Assembly: GCA_023248915.1 (NCBI GenBank)
Contig: JAHFDQ010000049.1
Location: 1-18,453 of the forward strand
Length of the DNA stretch: 18,453 nucleotides
Origin: Archangiaceae bacterium
GTDB taxonomy: Bacteria > Myxococcota > Myxococcia > Myxococcales > Myxococcaceae
Reading direction: 5' to 3'
The position numbers and the translations under genes were made by a program. Every line of letters begins with the position of its first letter. Within the stretch, counting starts at the first letter, position 1. Below are positions 12,121 to 18,453 of the stretch, one piece after another. The notes below the pieces were generated by a model. It was given only the letters and a program-made list of their open reading frames with translations, searched no databases and was not told the DNA's origin.

Positions 12121-13422
12121 ATGATCCAGCTCCTGCTCATCGCCGCGCGCAGCCTCTGGCAGCACAAGCGGCGCACCTTCCTGCTCGGCGGCGCCATCGC
12201 CGGGGTGACGGGCCTCTTGGTGCTCTTGGCCGGCGTGTCGGTGGGCGTGCACGCGACGATGCTCGAGTCGGCGACCACCCTGATGACGGGCCACGTGAAC
12301 GTGGCGGGCTTCTACAAGGTGACCGCGGGCCAGTCGGCGCCGGTGGTGACCGACTACGAGAAGGTGCTCGCGGTCGTCGAGCGCGAGGTGCCCGAGCTCG
12401 ACTTCGTCGTGCAGCGGGGCCGGGGCTGGGCCGCGCTCATCTCGGACACCGGGTCGACCCAGATCGGCATCGGCGGAGTGGACATCGCCCACGAGACCGG
12501 CTTCAAGAAGGTGGTGCGGGTGTCGTCGGGCCGACTGGAAGACCTGGCCAAGCCAGGGTCGATTCTCATCTTCGAGAAGCAGGCCGAGAAGCTGGGGGTC
12601 AAGGTCGGCGACACGCTGACGGTGTCCGCGCCCACCTTCCGCGGCACCAGCAACACGGTGGACGTCACCGTGGTCGCCATCGCCAAGAACATGGGGCTGC
12701 TGTCGCAGTTCAACATCTTCATGCAGGACCGCGCCTTGAGGGCCCTGTACCAGATGAACGACCGCGCCACCGGGGCGCTGCACCTGTACCTGAAGGACCT
12801 GGGCGAGGCGAAGGCGGTGCAGGAACGCCTGCGCACGTCGCTGGAGAAGGCCGGCTACCTGTTGCTGGCGTCCGACCCGCGCGCCTTCTGGATGAAGTTC
12901 GAGTCGGTCAACCGCGAGGACTGGACCGGCCAGAAGCTCGACCTCACCACCTGGGAAGAGGAGATCTCGATGATCCAGTGGACCCTGACCGCCATCGACG
13001 GGCTCTCGGCGGTCCTGATCGCGGTGCTGATGGTCATCATCTGCGTCGGCATCATGAACATCATGTGGATTACCGTGCGCGAGCGCACCCACGAGATCGG
13101 CACCCTGCGCGCCATCGGCATGCAGCGCACCCGCGTCTTGGCGATGTTCGTGACCGAGGGCTTCCTGCTCGGGCTGGTGGGGACTTCGGCGGGCGCTCTG
13201 CTCGGGCTGGTGGTCGCCTTCCTGCTGAACGCCCTCAAGGTGCCGGTGCCCGAGGCGGTGCAGCTCTTCCTCATGAATGATCACCTGGTGGTGCTGCCCA
13301 CCGGCCGGGGCATCTTCACCGCCATCACCCTCATCACCGGTTGCATCACCGCTGTCTCGGTCATTCCTTCCTTCCTCGCCGCGCGGATGAAGCCCATCAC
13401 CGCGATGCACCACATCGGGTGA
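12121..13422 (+). CDS. FtsX/LolE-like ABC permease
   Basis: 433 residues. ATG 12121 comes 3 nt after the previous stop, with GGAGGAA within the end of that gene. The order is the MacB/LolE one: an N-terminal helix (about 17-42, FLLGGAIAGVTGLLVLLAGV), a periplasmic core (about 45-275, with the MacB-like KLGVKVGDTLTVSAPTFRGT strand segment), then three C-terminal helices with ERTHEIGTLRAIGMQRTRV between the first two, the coupling region that contacts the ATPase. It is of standard length, unlike its partner, so the transporter would be an asymmetric heterodimer. Confidence 0.92.
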   Translation: MIQLLLIAARSLWQHKRRTFLLGGAIAGVTGLLVLLAGVSVGVHATMLESATTLMTGHVNVAGFYKVTAGQSAPVVTDYEKVLAVVEREVPELDFVVQRGRGWAALISDTGSTQIGIGGVDIAHETGFKKVVRVSSGRLEDLAKPGSILIFEKQAEKLGVKVGDTLTVSAPTFRGTSNTVDVTVVAIAKNMGLLSQFNIFMQDRALRALYQMNDRATGALHLYLKDLGEAKAVQERLRTSLEKAGYLLLASDPRAFWMKFESVNREDWTGQKLDLTTWEEEISMIQWTLTAIDGLSAVLIAVLMVIICVGIMNIMWITVRERTHEIGTLRAIGMQRTRVLAMFVTEGFLLGLVGTSAGALLGLVVAFLLNALKVPVPEAVQLFLMNDHLVVLPTGRGIFTAITLITGCITAVSVIPSFLAARMKPITAMHHIG

Positions 13423-13426
13423 CACG

Positions 13427-14209
13427 ATGCGCTCGACGTTCCTCTTGACCGCTCTGGTCGCCGGCCCCCTCTTTCTCGCGGCGCCGGCCGAGGCCGCGCT
13501 GAGCCCGGACGAGCTGAAGAAGCTGATCGAAACCATCGACGAGCGGCAGCGGTCGACCGGCGACTACAAGGCGCTCTGCTACATCGAGCAGAAAGAGAAG
13601 GACAAGAACGACATCGTCCGCGAGCTGGTCGTCTACCGCCGCGACGCCGATCAGAAGCTGATGTTCCTGTTCACCAAGCCCAAGAGCGAAGAGGGCAAGG
13701 GTTACCTGCGCATCGACAAGAACCTCTGGTCGTACGACCCGAACGTCGGCAAGTGGGAACGCGCGACCGAGCGCGAGCGCATCGGCGGCACCAACTCGCG
13801 GCGCAGCGACTTCGACGAGTCGCGGCTGGCCATCGAGTACGACGCCTCGTACGAAGGGGAAGAGAAGCTCGGGGCCTTCACCGTGCACCGGCTGGTGCTG
13901 TCCGCCAAGGCGGGCATCGACGTCGCCTACCCGGTCGTCAAGCTGTGGGTAGACACCTCGACCGGCAACATTCTGAAGCGGCAGGAGCTCGCCCTCTCGG
14001 GTCGCCTGATGCGCACCGCGTACTACCCGAAGTGGAACAAGCTCTTCAGCGACTCGAAGAAGAGCGACATCTGGTTCCCCGCAGAGATTCGCATCTACGA
14101 CGAGGTCGAGAAGTCGAACTCGACACTGGTGCTGATGAAGTCGGTCGACCTGCACTCGCTCGAGGCCAACCTGTTCACCAAGGCCTGGCTCGAGGCGAAG
14201 AGCCGATGA
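13427..14209 (+). CDS. LolA-like periplasmic carrier (outer-membrane lipoprotein-sorting protein family)
   Basis: 260 residues. ATG 13427, 4 nt after the permease stop. Signal peptide MRSTFLLTALVAGPLFLAAP with cleavage after AEA. The mature part has the features of the LolA-like PF17131 type: a helical start, then long strands with LMFLFTKPKSEEGKGYLRID, NLWSYDPNVGKWERATERER and GTNSRRSDFDESRLAIEYDA, and later YPVVKLWVDTSTGNILKRQE. These fold as an open beta-barrel with a hydrophobic pocket for acyl chains. Its place directly after a Lol-like ABC transporter and before an outer-membrane protein suggests it carries a lipid or lipoprotein across the periplasm. It is not the housekeeping LolA by sequence, so a specialised cargo is inferred. 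Confidence 0.88.
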   Translation: MRSTFLLTALVAGPLFLAAPAEAALSPDELKKLIETIDERQRSTGDYKALCYIEQKEKDKNDIVRELVVYRRDADQKLMFLFTKPKSEEGKGYLRIDKNLWSYDPNVGKWERATERERIGGTNSRRSDFDESRLAIEYDASYEGEEKLGAFTVHRLVLSAKAGIDVAYPVVKLWVDTSTGNILKRQELALSGRLMRTAYYPKWNKLFSDSKKSDIWFPAEIRIYDEVEKSNSTLVLMKSVDLHSLEANLFTKAWLEAKSR

Positions 14210-15684
14210 GCGGCCGGTGGGTGGCCTGGGCCGCGGCGCTCGCGGCCACGGTGGCTTCGGGCCAGGACAGGCCCTCGGAAGGCTCGCTCTTCGGCGGCCC
14301 GGACCCGGCGGCTCCAGCCCCGGCCGAGCGGCGCCCCGAGCCCCCTGCCCCGCCACCCGCGGCCGAGGGAGCCGACCGGCCCGGCGACGCGGCCCTGCTC
14401 TCCGGCCCGCCGTCGGAGAGCCGTTTCGACACTCGCGAAGAGAAGGAAGACCCGCTGAAGGTGGGCGGCACCCTCTACCTGCGCGCCGCCGCCACCGGAG
14501 CCGAGGGCGACGCGCCGGGGGGAGTACACCTCACCGCGCCCAGCCTGATGGACGGCTACTTCGACGCGCGCCCGTCCGACCGGGTGCGCGGCATGATGCT
14601 GGCCCGCCTGCAGTACGACCCGACGCAGCCCGCGGAGCAGCCGGTCTCGCCCTTCGGCCTGCCGGGAGGGCCGACCATCGCCAACCCCAGGGTGGCGCTC
14701 GACCAGCTCTGGATTCGGTTTGACGTCGCCCGCACCGTCTTCGTCACCGCGGGTAAGCAGCACGTGAAGTGGGGCGCGTCGCGGTTCTGGAACCCGACCG
14801 ACTTCCTGACACCCACCCGGAAAGATCCGCTCGCCGCCTTCGACACCCGGCTGGGCGCGACGATGCTGAAGGCCCACCTGCCGTGGGAAGCGAAGGGCTG
14901 GAACTTCTACGGCATCGGGCTGTTCGACAACTCGGGGCCGGCCGCCACGCTGGGCCAGTTGGGCGGTGCAGCGCGGGCGGAAGTCGTCGTCGGCATGACC
15001 GAGGCCGGCATCGACGCCGTCGTCGTCGGGGGGCGCCGGCCGCGCTACGGGCTCGACCTTTCGTCCGCGCTCGGGCCGGTGGACGTCTACGGCGAGGTCG
15101 CGCTGCGCAGCGCGGCCGACTTCCAAGTGTGGAAGCTGACCCGGGACGTGAGCTGGAAGAACCCCATCGACGCGGTGTCGGCCATCGAGTCCGACAACAA
15201 GCAGGGCCTGGTGGCCCAGGCGAGCGGAGGCGTCACCTTCACCTTCAACTACACCGACAAGAACGCGCTGACGGTGGGCGCCGAGTACTTCTACAACCCG
15301 GTGGGAGCGAGCACCCCCGCCCTCTACCCGTGGCTCTTGTACCAGAACCAGTTCCAGCCCTTCTACGCCGGCCAGCACTACGCGGCCATCTACGCGCTCG
15401 CGGCCGGCCTGCCCGGAAACCTGACCAACGTCACGTTGACGCTGTCGACGCTGGGCAACCTGAGCGACCGTTCGTTCGTCACGCGCGTCGACTCGTTCAT
15501 CCGGGTGCTGTCGTACCTGAGCGTCGAACTCTACGCGGCTGGCCACTACGGCCAGAAGGGCGGCGAGCTGCGCTTCGCGCTCGACGTGCCGGCGCTGAAC
15601 TTCGGCCCGGGGCAGACGACGCCCGCCGTCCAGGTGCCGGCGCCGGTCGCCGAGGGGGGAATCGGCCTGCGGGTGAGCCTGTAG
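14206..15684 (+). CDS. Outer-membrane beta-barrel-like protein of the Lol-like operon
   Basis: ATG 14206 overlaps the previous stop (ATGA). 492 residues. Signal peptide about 1-19 (MSGRWVAWAAALAATVASG), then a Pro/Ala/Glu-rich linker (about 25-70). From residue 85 on there are alternating hydrophobic/aromatic strands separated by Gly/Asp turns: VGGTLYLRAAAT, LDQLWIRFDVARTVFVTAGK, then QHVKWGASRFWNPTDFLTP, FTFNYTDKNALTVGAEYFYN. The GKQxxxWG...NPTDFL segment is typical of DUF1302-like or alginate-export-like outer-membrane barrels. The protein ends in a strand LRVSL, without a terminal Phe. Probable last step of the transport route encoded in the same operon: an acceptor, insertase or porin. 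Confidence 0.85.
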   Translation: MSGRWVAWAAALAATVASGQDRPSEGSLFGGPDPAAPAPAERRPEPPAPPPAAEGADRPGDAALLSGPPSESRFDTREEKEDPLKVGGTLYLRAAATGAEGDAPGGVHLTAPSLMDGYFDARPSDRVRGMMLARLQYDPTQPAEQPVSPFGLPGGPTIANPRVALDQLWIRFDVARTVFVTAGKQHVKWGASRFWNPTDFLTPTRKDPLAAFDTRLGATMLKAHLPWEAKGWNFYGIGLFDNSGPAATLGQLGGAARAEVVVGMTEAGIDAVVVGGRRPRYGLDLSSALGPVDVYGEVALRSAADFQVWKLTRDVSWKNPIDAVSAIESDNKQGLVAQASGGVTFTFNYTDKNALTVGAEYFYNPVGASTPALYPWLLYQNQFQPFYAGQHYAAIYALAAGLPGNLTNVTLTLSTLGNLSDRSFVTRVDSFIRVLSYLSVELYAAGHYGQKGGELRFALDVPALNFGPGQTTPAVQVPAPVAEGGIGLRVSL

Positions 15685-15695
15685 GCCTGGTCCAG

Positions 15696-15712
15696 CACCC
15701 GAGCCGCGGGTG
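15696..15712. terminator. Short hairpin between convergent genes
   Basis: CACCCG (15696-15701) pairs with CGGGTG (15707-15712) around a 5-nt loop, 12 nt after the barrel-gene stop and 8 nt before the stop of the convergent NADH dehydrogenase gene. No T-run follows on either strand, so termination here would be weak or factor-assisted. Confidence 0.35.
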
Positions 15713-15719
15713 AGGGCGA

Positions 15720-17021
15720 CTACCGGGGCTCGCGCCGCTGCGAGACTGCGTCAGAGGCCTGCTGCGCCGAACTGGACCCGGTGATGAGCCGAACCCCGCG
15801 CTTGTAGGTCCACCAGTCCCAGGCCCACTCGAAGAGGACGAGCAGCCTGTTGCGGAAGCCGACGAGGAACAGCAGGTGAATGAAGAGCCAGGCCACCCAG
15901 CCGAGGAACCCCGAGAGGCGCAGCCGGCCGCGCTGGGCGACTCCGGCGGCCCGGCCGATGGTGGCCATGATGCCGCGGTCCTTGTAGCGAAACGGCAGGA
16001 GCGGCTCGTGGCGCAGGCCGCGAAGGACGTTCTCGGCGGCGGCCTTGCCCTGCTGCAACGCGACCGGCGCGAGCCCCGGCAGCGGCTTGCCGTCCTGGGT
16101 GAAGGCCGCGAGGTCGCCGATCACGAACACCTCGGGGTGTCCGGCGAGGGTGAGATCGGGCTCGACGAAGACGCGGCCAGCGCGATCGAGCGGAGTGCCC
16201 AGCGACCTGGCCAGCGCGGCGGCCTCGACTCCGGCCGCCCAGAGCACGGTGCGCGAGCGGATCTGCTCGGACCCCACTTCGACACCCTCGGCGAAGACGC
16301 GCGTCACCGCGCAGTCGGTGCGTACGGTGACCCCCAGCTTCTCGAGCGAGCGCTTTGCCCGAGCCGAGAGGGCCTCGCTGAACGCCGGCAGTACCCTCGG
16401 GCCCGCCTCGAGCAACAGCACCCGCGCTCGGGTCGGGTCGATGGCCCGGAAGTCCCGAGCGATGGCGTGGCGGGAGATTTCCGCGATGGCGCCGGCCAGC
16501 TCGACGCCGGTCGGTCCACCCCCGATGACCACGAAGGTGAGCAGCTCGTCTTGCGCCGCGGGGTTGACCTCGGCGAATTCGAACGCGAGGAGGATTCTTC
16601 GCCGCATCTCGAGCGCGTCATCGAGGGACTTGAGGCCCGGGGCGAACGGTTCCCAGTCCGCATGGCCGAAGTAGGAATGGCGCACTCCGGCGGCGAGGAT
16701 CAGGGCGTCGTACGGAAGCGCGGCACCGTCCGCGAGCTGGACTCTGCGGTTGGCAATGTCGATCCCGGTCACGTCGCCCAGCCGGACGCTGGCGTGCGGC
16801 CAGCGGCGCAGCAGTGAACGGATAGGCGTGGCGATGTCTCCGGGCGAAAGCGCCGCAGACGCGACCTGGTACAAGAGCGGCTGGAATAGGTGGTAGTTGT
16901 GCCGATCGACCACCGTCAGGCGTATGCCCTGGCGCGCCAGCTTTCGCGCCGCCTCGAGCCCGCCGAAGCCTCCGCCGACGATGACGACCCGCGATTCACC
17001 CACGAACCCGTCGTAGCTCAA
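15720..17021 (-). CDS. ndh: Type II NADH dehydrogenase (NDH-2), FAD-dependent
   Basis: 433 residues. It oxidises NADH and reduces quinone at the inner membrane without pumping protons. The FAD-binding dinucleotide fold is VIVGGGFGGLEAARKL (GGGFGG 16-21), followed by VVDRHNYHLFQPLLYQVASA, diagnostic for NDH-2. The NADH-binding site is VVIGGGPTGVELAGAI (GGGPTG 167-172). A later GD motif contacts FAD (VFVIGDLAAF, about 300). APVALQQGKAAAENV is the AQxAxQ-like quinone-side motif. The C-terminal WVAWLFIHLLFLVGF plus an aromatic amphipathic helix binds the membrane. The start is uncertain: TTG at 17021 lacks a Shine-Dalgarno, and GTG at 17003 (giving MGESRVVIVGGG) would also keep the whole FAD fold. 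Confidence 0.93.
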   Translation of the reverse strand: MSYDGFVGESRVVIVGGGFGGLEAARKLARQGIRLTVVDRHNYHLFQPLLYQVASAALSPGDIATPIRSLLRRWPHASVRLGDVTGIDIANRRVQLADGAALPYDALILAAGVRHSYFGHADWEPFAPGLKSLDDALEMRRRILLAFEFAEVNPAAQDELLTFVVIGGGPTGVELAGAIAEISRHAIARDFRAIDPTRARVLLLEAGPRVLPAFSEALSARAKRSLEKLGVTVRTDCAVTRVFAEGVEVGSEQIRSRTVLWAAGVEAAALARSLGTPLDRAGRVFVEPDLTLAGHPEVFVIGDLAAFTQDGKPLPGLAPVALQQGKAAAENVLRGLRHEPLLPFRYKDRGIMATIGRAAGVAQRGRLRLSGFLGWVAWLFIHLLFLVGFRNRLLVLFEWAWDWWTYKRGVRLITGSSSAQQASDAVSQRREPR

Positions 17022-17312
17022 GGCGACGTCTGCGCGGAGGTGAAAGAGCGCGAGCGTTCACCGCGGGTGCTGCCGGGCGGCGGGCCTCGAGCGGCGCTGC
17101 CGGCGCCCAAACCGTTCAACCCGTCCAGGAACGTGTCGCGGGCGTGGGCGGTTCGGCGAGGCGCGAGCAAGCGGGCAGGCGATCGGTCGATGCGAGTTGA
17201 ACGCTTGTCGTTCTGTCCCCGGCTGAATGTCCGGTGGGTGGCGTTGTTCGTCCGGCGCCGGGCGCGACCCGGCCCGCGGCAATAGATCTCCCGAACTTCC
17301 CCGGAGGCACCC
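17022..17312. other. Divergent intergenic region between ndh and the ACT-domain gene
   Basis: The 291 bases should contain promoters in both directions. I see no good -35/-10 pair and no sigma-54 GG-GC element. A palindrome CCGGCGCCGG lies near 17250-17260, and a GGAGG Shine-Dalgarno for the plus-strand gene lies at 17303-17307. Confidence 0.4.
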
Positions 17313-17834
17313 GTGAGGACTTCGCTCGTCGTCACCTTCACCGGCTCGGACCGACCCGGAATCGTCGACGCGCTCTCTCGCGTCGTCACCGAGCACAACG
17401 GGAATTGGGAACGCAGCCGCATGGCGCGCCTCGCCGGTCGCTTTGCCGGAATTCTGGAGGTCACGGCGGATGAGCCGCACGCCTCGACGCTCGCGCAGGC
17501 CCTGGGTCGGCTGCCGGGGCTGACGGTGCTGGTCGACCGGAACGCGCCCGCCGAGCCGGTCGCCGGCGACCGCTGGCTGCGCCTGCACGTCACCGGACAA
17601 GACCGCGAGGGCATCGTCCGCGAGGTCGCCGGGATCTTGGCGAGCCGCCGGGTCAACGTCGAAGACCTGTCCACCGAGACCGAGAGCGCGGCCATGTCGG
17701 GCGAGCGACTGTTCAGAGCGCAGGCCGAGCTGCGCTGCCCGCCAGAGCTCGACCTCGCCGATCTTCGGCGGGCCCTCGAGCGCCTCTCGAACGAGCTGCT
17801 CGTCGACATCGACGTGGACGAGAACCACCGCTGA
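17313..17834 (+). CDS. Double ACT-domain regulatory protein, GcvR-like
   Basis: GTG 17313 has GGAGG 5 nt upstream. 173 residues made only of two ACT domains: residues 1-75 (SLVVTFTGSDRPGIVDALSR ... GNWERSRMARLAGRFAGILE) and about 88-168 (RWLRLHVTGQDREGIVREVA ... RRVNVEDLSTET). The G-x-D-R-x-G-I-V motif at the start of each domain and the total length match the GcvR family. In enterobacteria GcvR binds glycine and holds back the activator GcvA of the glycine cleavage system. No GcvA or gcv gene is in the window, so an amino-acid-sensing role is likely but the target is unknown. It converges with the TonB-like lipoprotein gene, with 27 nt between the stop codons. Confidence 0.86.
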   Translation: MRTSLVVTFTGSDRPGIVDALSRVVTEHNGNWERSRMARLAGRFAGILEVTADEPHASTLAQALGRLPGLTVLVDRNAPAEPVAGDRWLRLHVTGQDREGIVREVAGILASRRVNVEDLSTETESAAMSGERLFRAQAELRCPPELDLADLRRALERLSNELLVDIDVDENHR

Positions 17835-17861
17835 CCGTCCATGCCACCGCCTCGGGTCCCT

Positions 17862-18453
17862 TCATTCGGGCTTGGTCGGAAACAGTTCGGGCTCGAGGTT
17901 GGGCCTGTGCGCCGCTTCCCGCGGATGGGTGTATTCCCAGTCTCTTTTCAGGAAATCAGGACTCGCCTTCACGGGGGCAGCGAGCGGAACAGCGAGCGCT
18001 GCAGAATCCTGCGCGGCCCGAATCTGCGCAGCCGTCACCGTGATGACGAAGCGATGGCTCGCGACCTCCGGGCCCGTGAACACCAGCGCCCGCAGACGCT
18101 TGATCAGCCGCGCCTCGGCCGCGACCGCGAGGCCGTCAACCCGGACTGATGCCTCCGTGACGTGGCCGTCAGCCCCGACGAGCAGCTCGACCACGGTGTC
18201 CCTCGGCGGGTGAATCGCACTGGCGACACTTCCGAGCGCGCGTCGACCGAACTGGCCCCGGATGGCTTCCCAACGCCCAAGCTCCGGCACCAGTGGGGGG
18301 GCCGGCGTGGGCTCGAGCGTGACCGGCGGCGCCGCCGGGACGGGGGCGGGCTCTGGCGACGGCGGCGCGGCGGGGGGCGCTCCAGCAGACGGCGCCGCCA
18401 CTCCCGAGTCTTTCCGGCTGCCACGGTCGTCGTCACAGGCGGCGCCGCTTCCG
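17862..18453 (-). CDS. Lipoprotein with proline-rich linker and TonB-like C-terminal domain (5' end beyond right edge)
   Basis: A GTG at 18401 is in frame, but the frame stays open to the window edge and reads GSGAACDDDRGSRKDSGV before it. That is a lipobox-like AAC followed by three Asp, so I take the gene as starting outside the window; 196 residues are visible. After the Cys come a Pro/Ala-rich linker (about 20-58) and a domain RDTVVELLVGADGHVTEASV, then VAAEARLIKRLRALVFTGPE and HRFVITVTA. This matches the TonB/AgmX-type C-terminal plan (VxVxLxVxxDGxVxxAxV ... A ... FxxP ... V). A short Lys/Pro/Glu tail follows. Asp at +2 would favour inner-membrane retention under the E. coli Lol rule; myxobacterial rules may differ. 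Confidence 0.72.
   Translation of the reverse strand, partial: GSGAACDDDRGSRKDSGVAAPSAGAPPAAPPSPEPAPVPAAPPVTLEPTPAPPLVPELGRWEAIRGQFGRRALGSVASAIHPPRDTVVELLVGADGHVTEASVRVDGLAVAAEARLIKRLRALVFTGPEVASHRFVITVTAAQIRAAQDSAALAVPLAAPVKASPDFLKRDWEYTHPREAAHRPNLEPELFPTKPE

Noticed and set aside
9724..13536. Very long open frame on the minus strand, 1270 codons
   Set aside because: It is antisense to the ATPase and both permease genes, is His/Arg/Glu-rich low-information sequence, and arises from the GC-rich third positions of the real genes.
13753..14205. Upstream extension of the outer-membrane protein frame
   Set aside because: It runs antiphase through the LolA-like gene. The ATG at 14206 with ATGA overlap gives a proper signal peptide.
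17058..17828. Minus-strand frames of 256 and 274 codons opposite the ACT-domain gene
   Set aside because: Both are shadows of the double ACT gene, whose repeated G-x-D-R-x-G-I-V motifs show that the plus strand is coding.
1..18453. CRISPR arrays, tRNA/rRNA genes, transposases, integrases
   Set aside because: No spaced direct repeats, no tRNA cloverleaf with GTTCRA arm, no rRNA-like stretch and no DDE or recombinase motif were found on either strand.

Overview
The window is GC-rich DNA (around 70% G+C by eye) with GTG and TTG starts, tight 4-nt gene overlaps, proline-rich linkers, HEAT and TPR proteins and a divergent type III secretion (T3S) locus. Together these suggest a myxobacterium-like member of the Myxococcota. 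This is inferred from gene content, not from a marker gene.

Left part (1-8600, minus strand): a T3S-type export locus. In transcription order it reads HEAT-repeat protein, small helical protein, glycine-rich protein with a needle/rod-like C-terminus, TPR protein, 128-residue unknown, FliA/WhiG-type sigma factor, SctI inner rod, [accessory insert], SctJ lipoprotein ring, FliG-like protein with a proline-rich tail that runs off the left edge. This order can be laid over yscE-F-G-H-I-J-K of the Yersinia operon. The differences are a sigma factor inserted before sctI and a FliG homologue (flagellar C-ring) in the sctK slot. The locus therefore looks like a chimera of injectisome and flagellar parts, and it is the most interesting system in the window. 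The glycine-rich gene looks like its own transcription unit, with a -10 box, a structured leader, a strong Shine-Dalgarno and a perfect terminator stem.

Accessory insert (about 2.1-4.45 kb) lies between sctI and sctJ and is visibly less GC-rich. It holds a uracil-DNA-glycosylase-superfamily-like protein, a short remnant resembling the end of a nucleotidyltransferase-type protein, a Phd/VapB-PIN (VapC) toxin-antitoxin pair with a promoter/operator that predicts a leaderless mRNA, and about 625 bases with no recognisable gene.

Middle part (8727-15684, plus strand): a small secreted protein closed by a 12-bp hairpin, then a tight five-gene operon. It encodes a LolD/MacB-like ATPase, two FtsX-type permeases (one with a very large periplasmic insertion), a LolA-like periplasmic carrier and an outer-membrane beta-barrel-like protein. 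This could be a complete inner-to-outer-membrane lipid or lipoprotein trafficking route.

Right part (15720-18453): a type II NADH dehydrogenase (minus) convergent with the operon, a divergent double-ACT GcvR-like protein (plus), and a lipoprotein with a TonB-like C-terminal domain (minus) that is cut by the right edge. I found no rRNA, tRNA, CRISPR array or insertion sequence.
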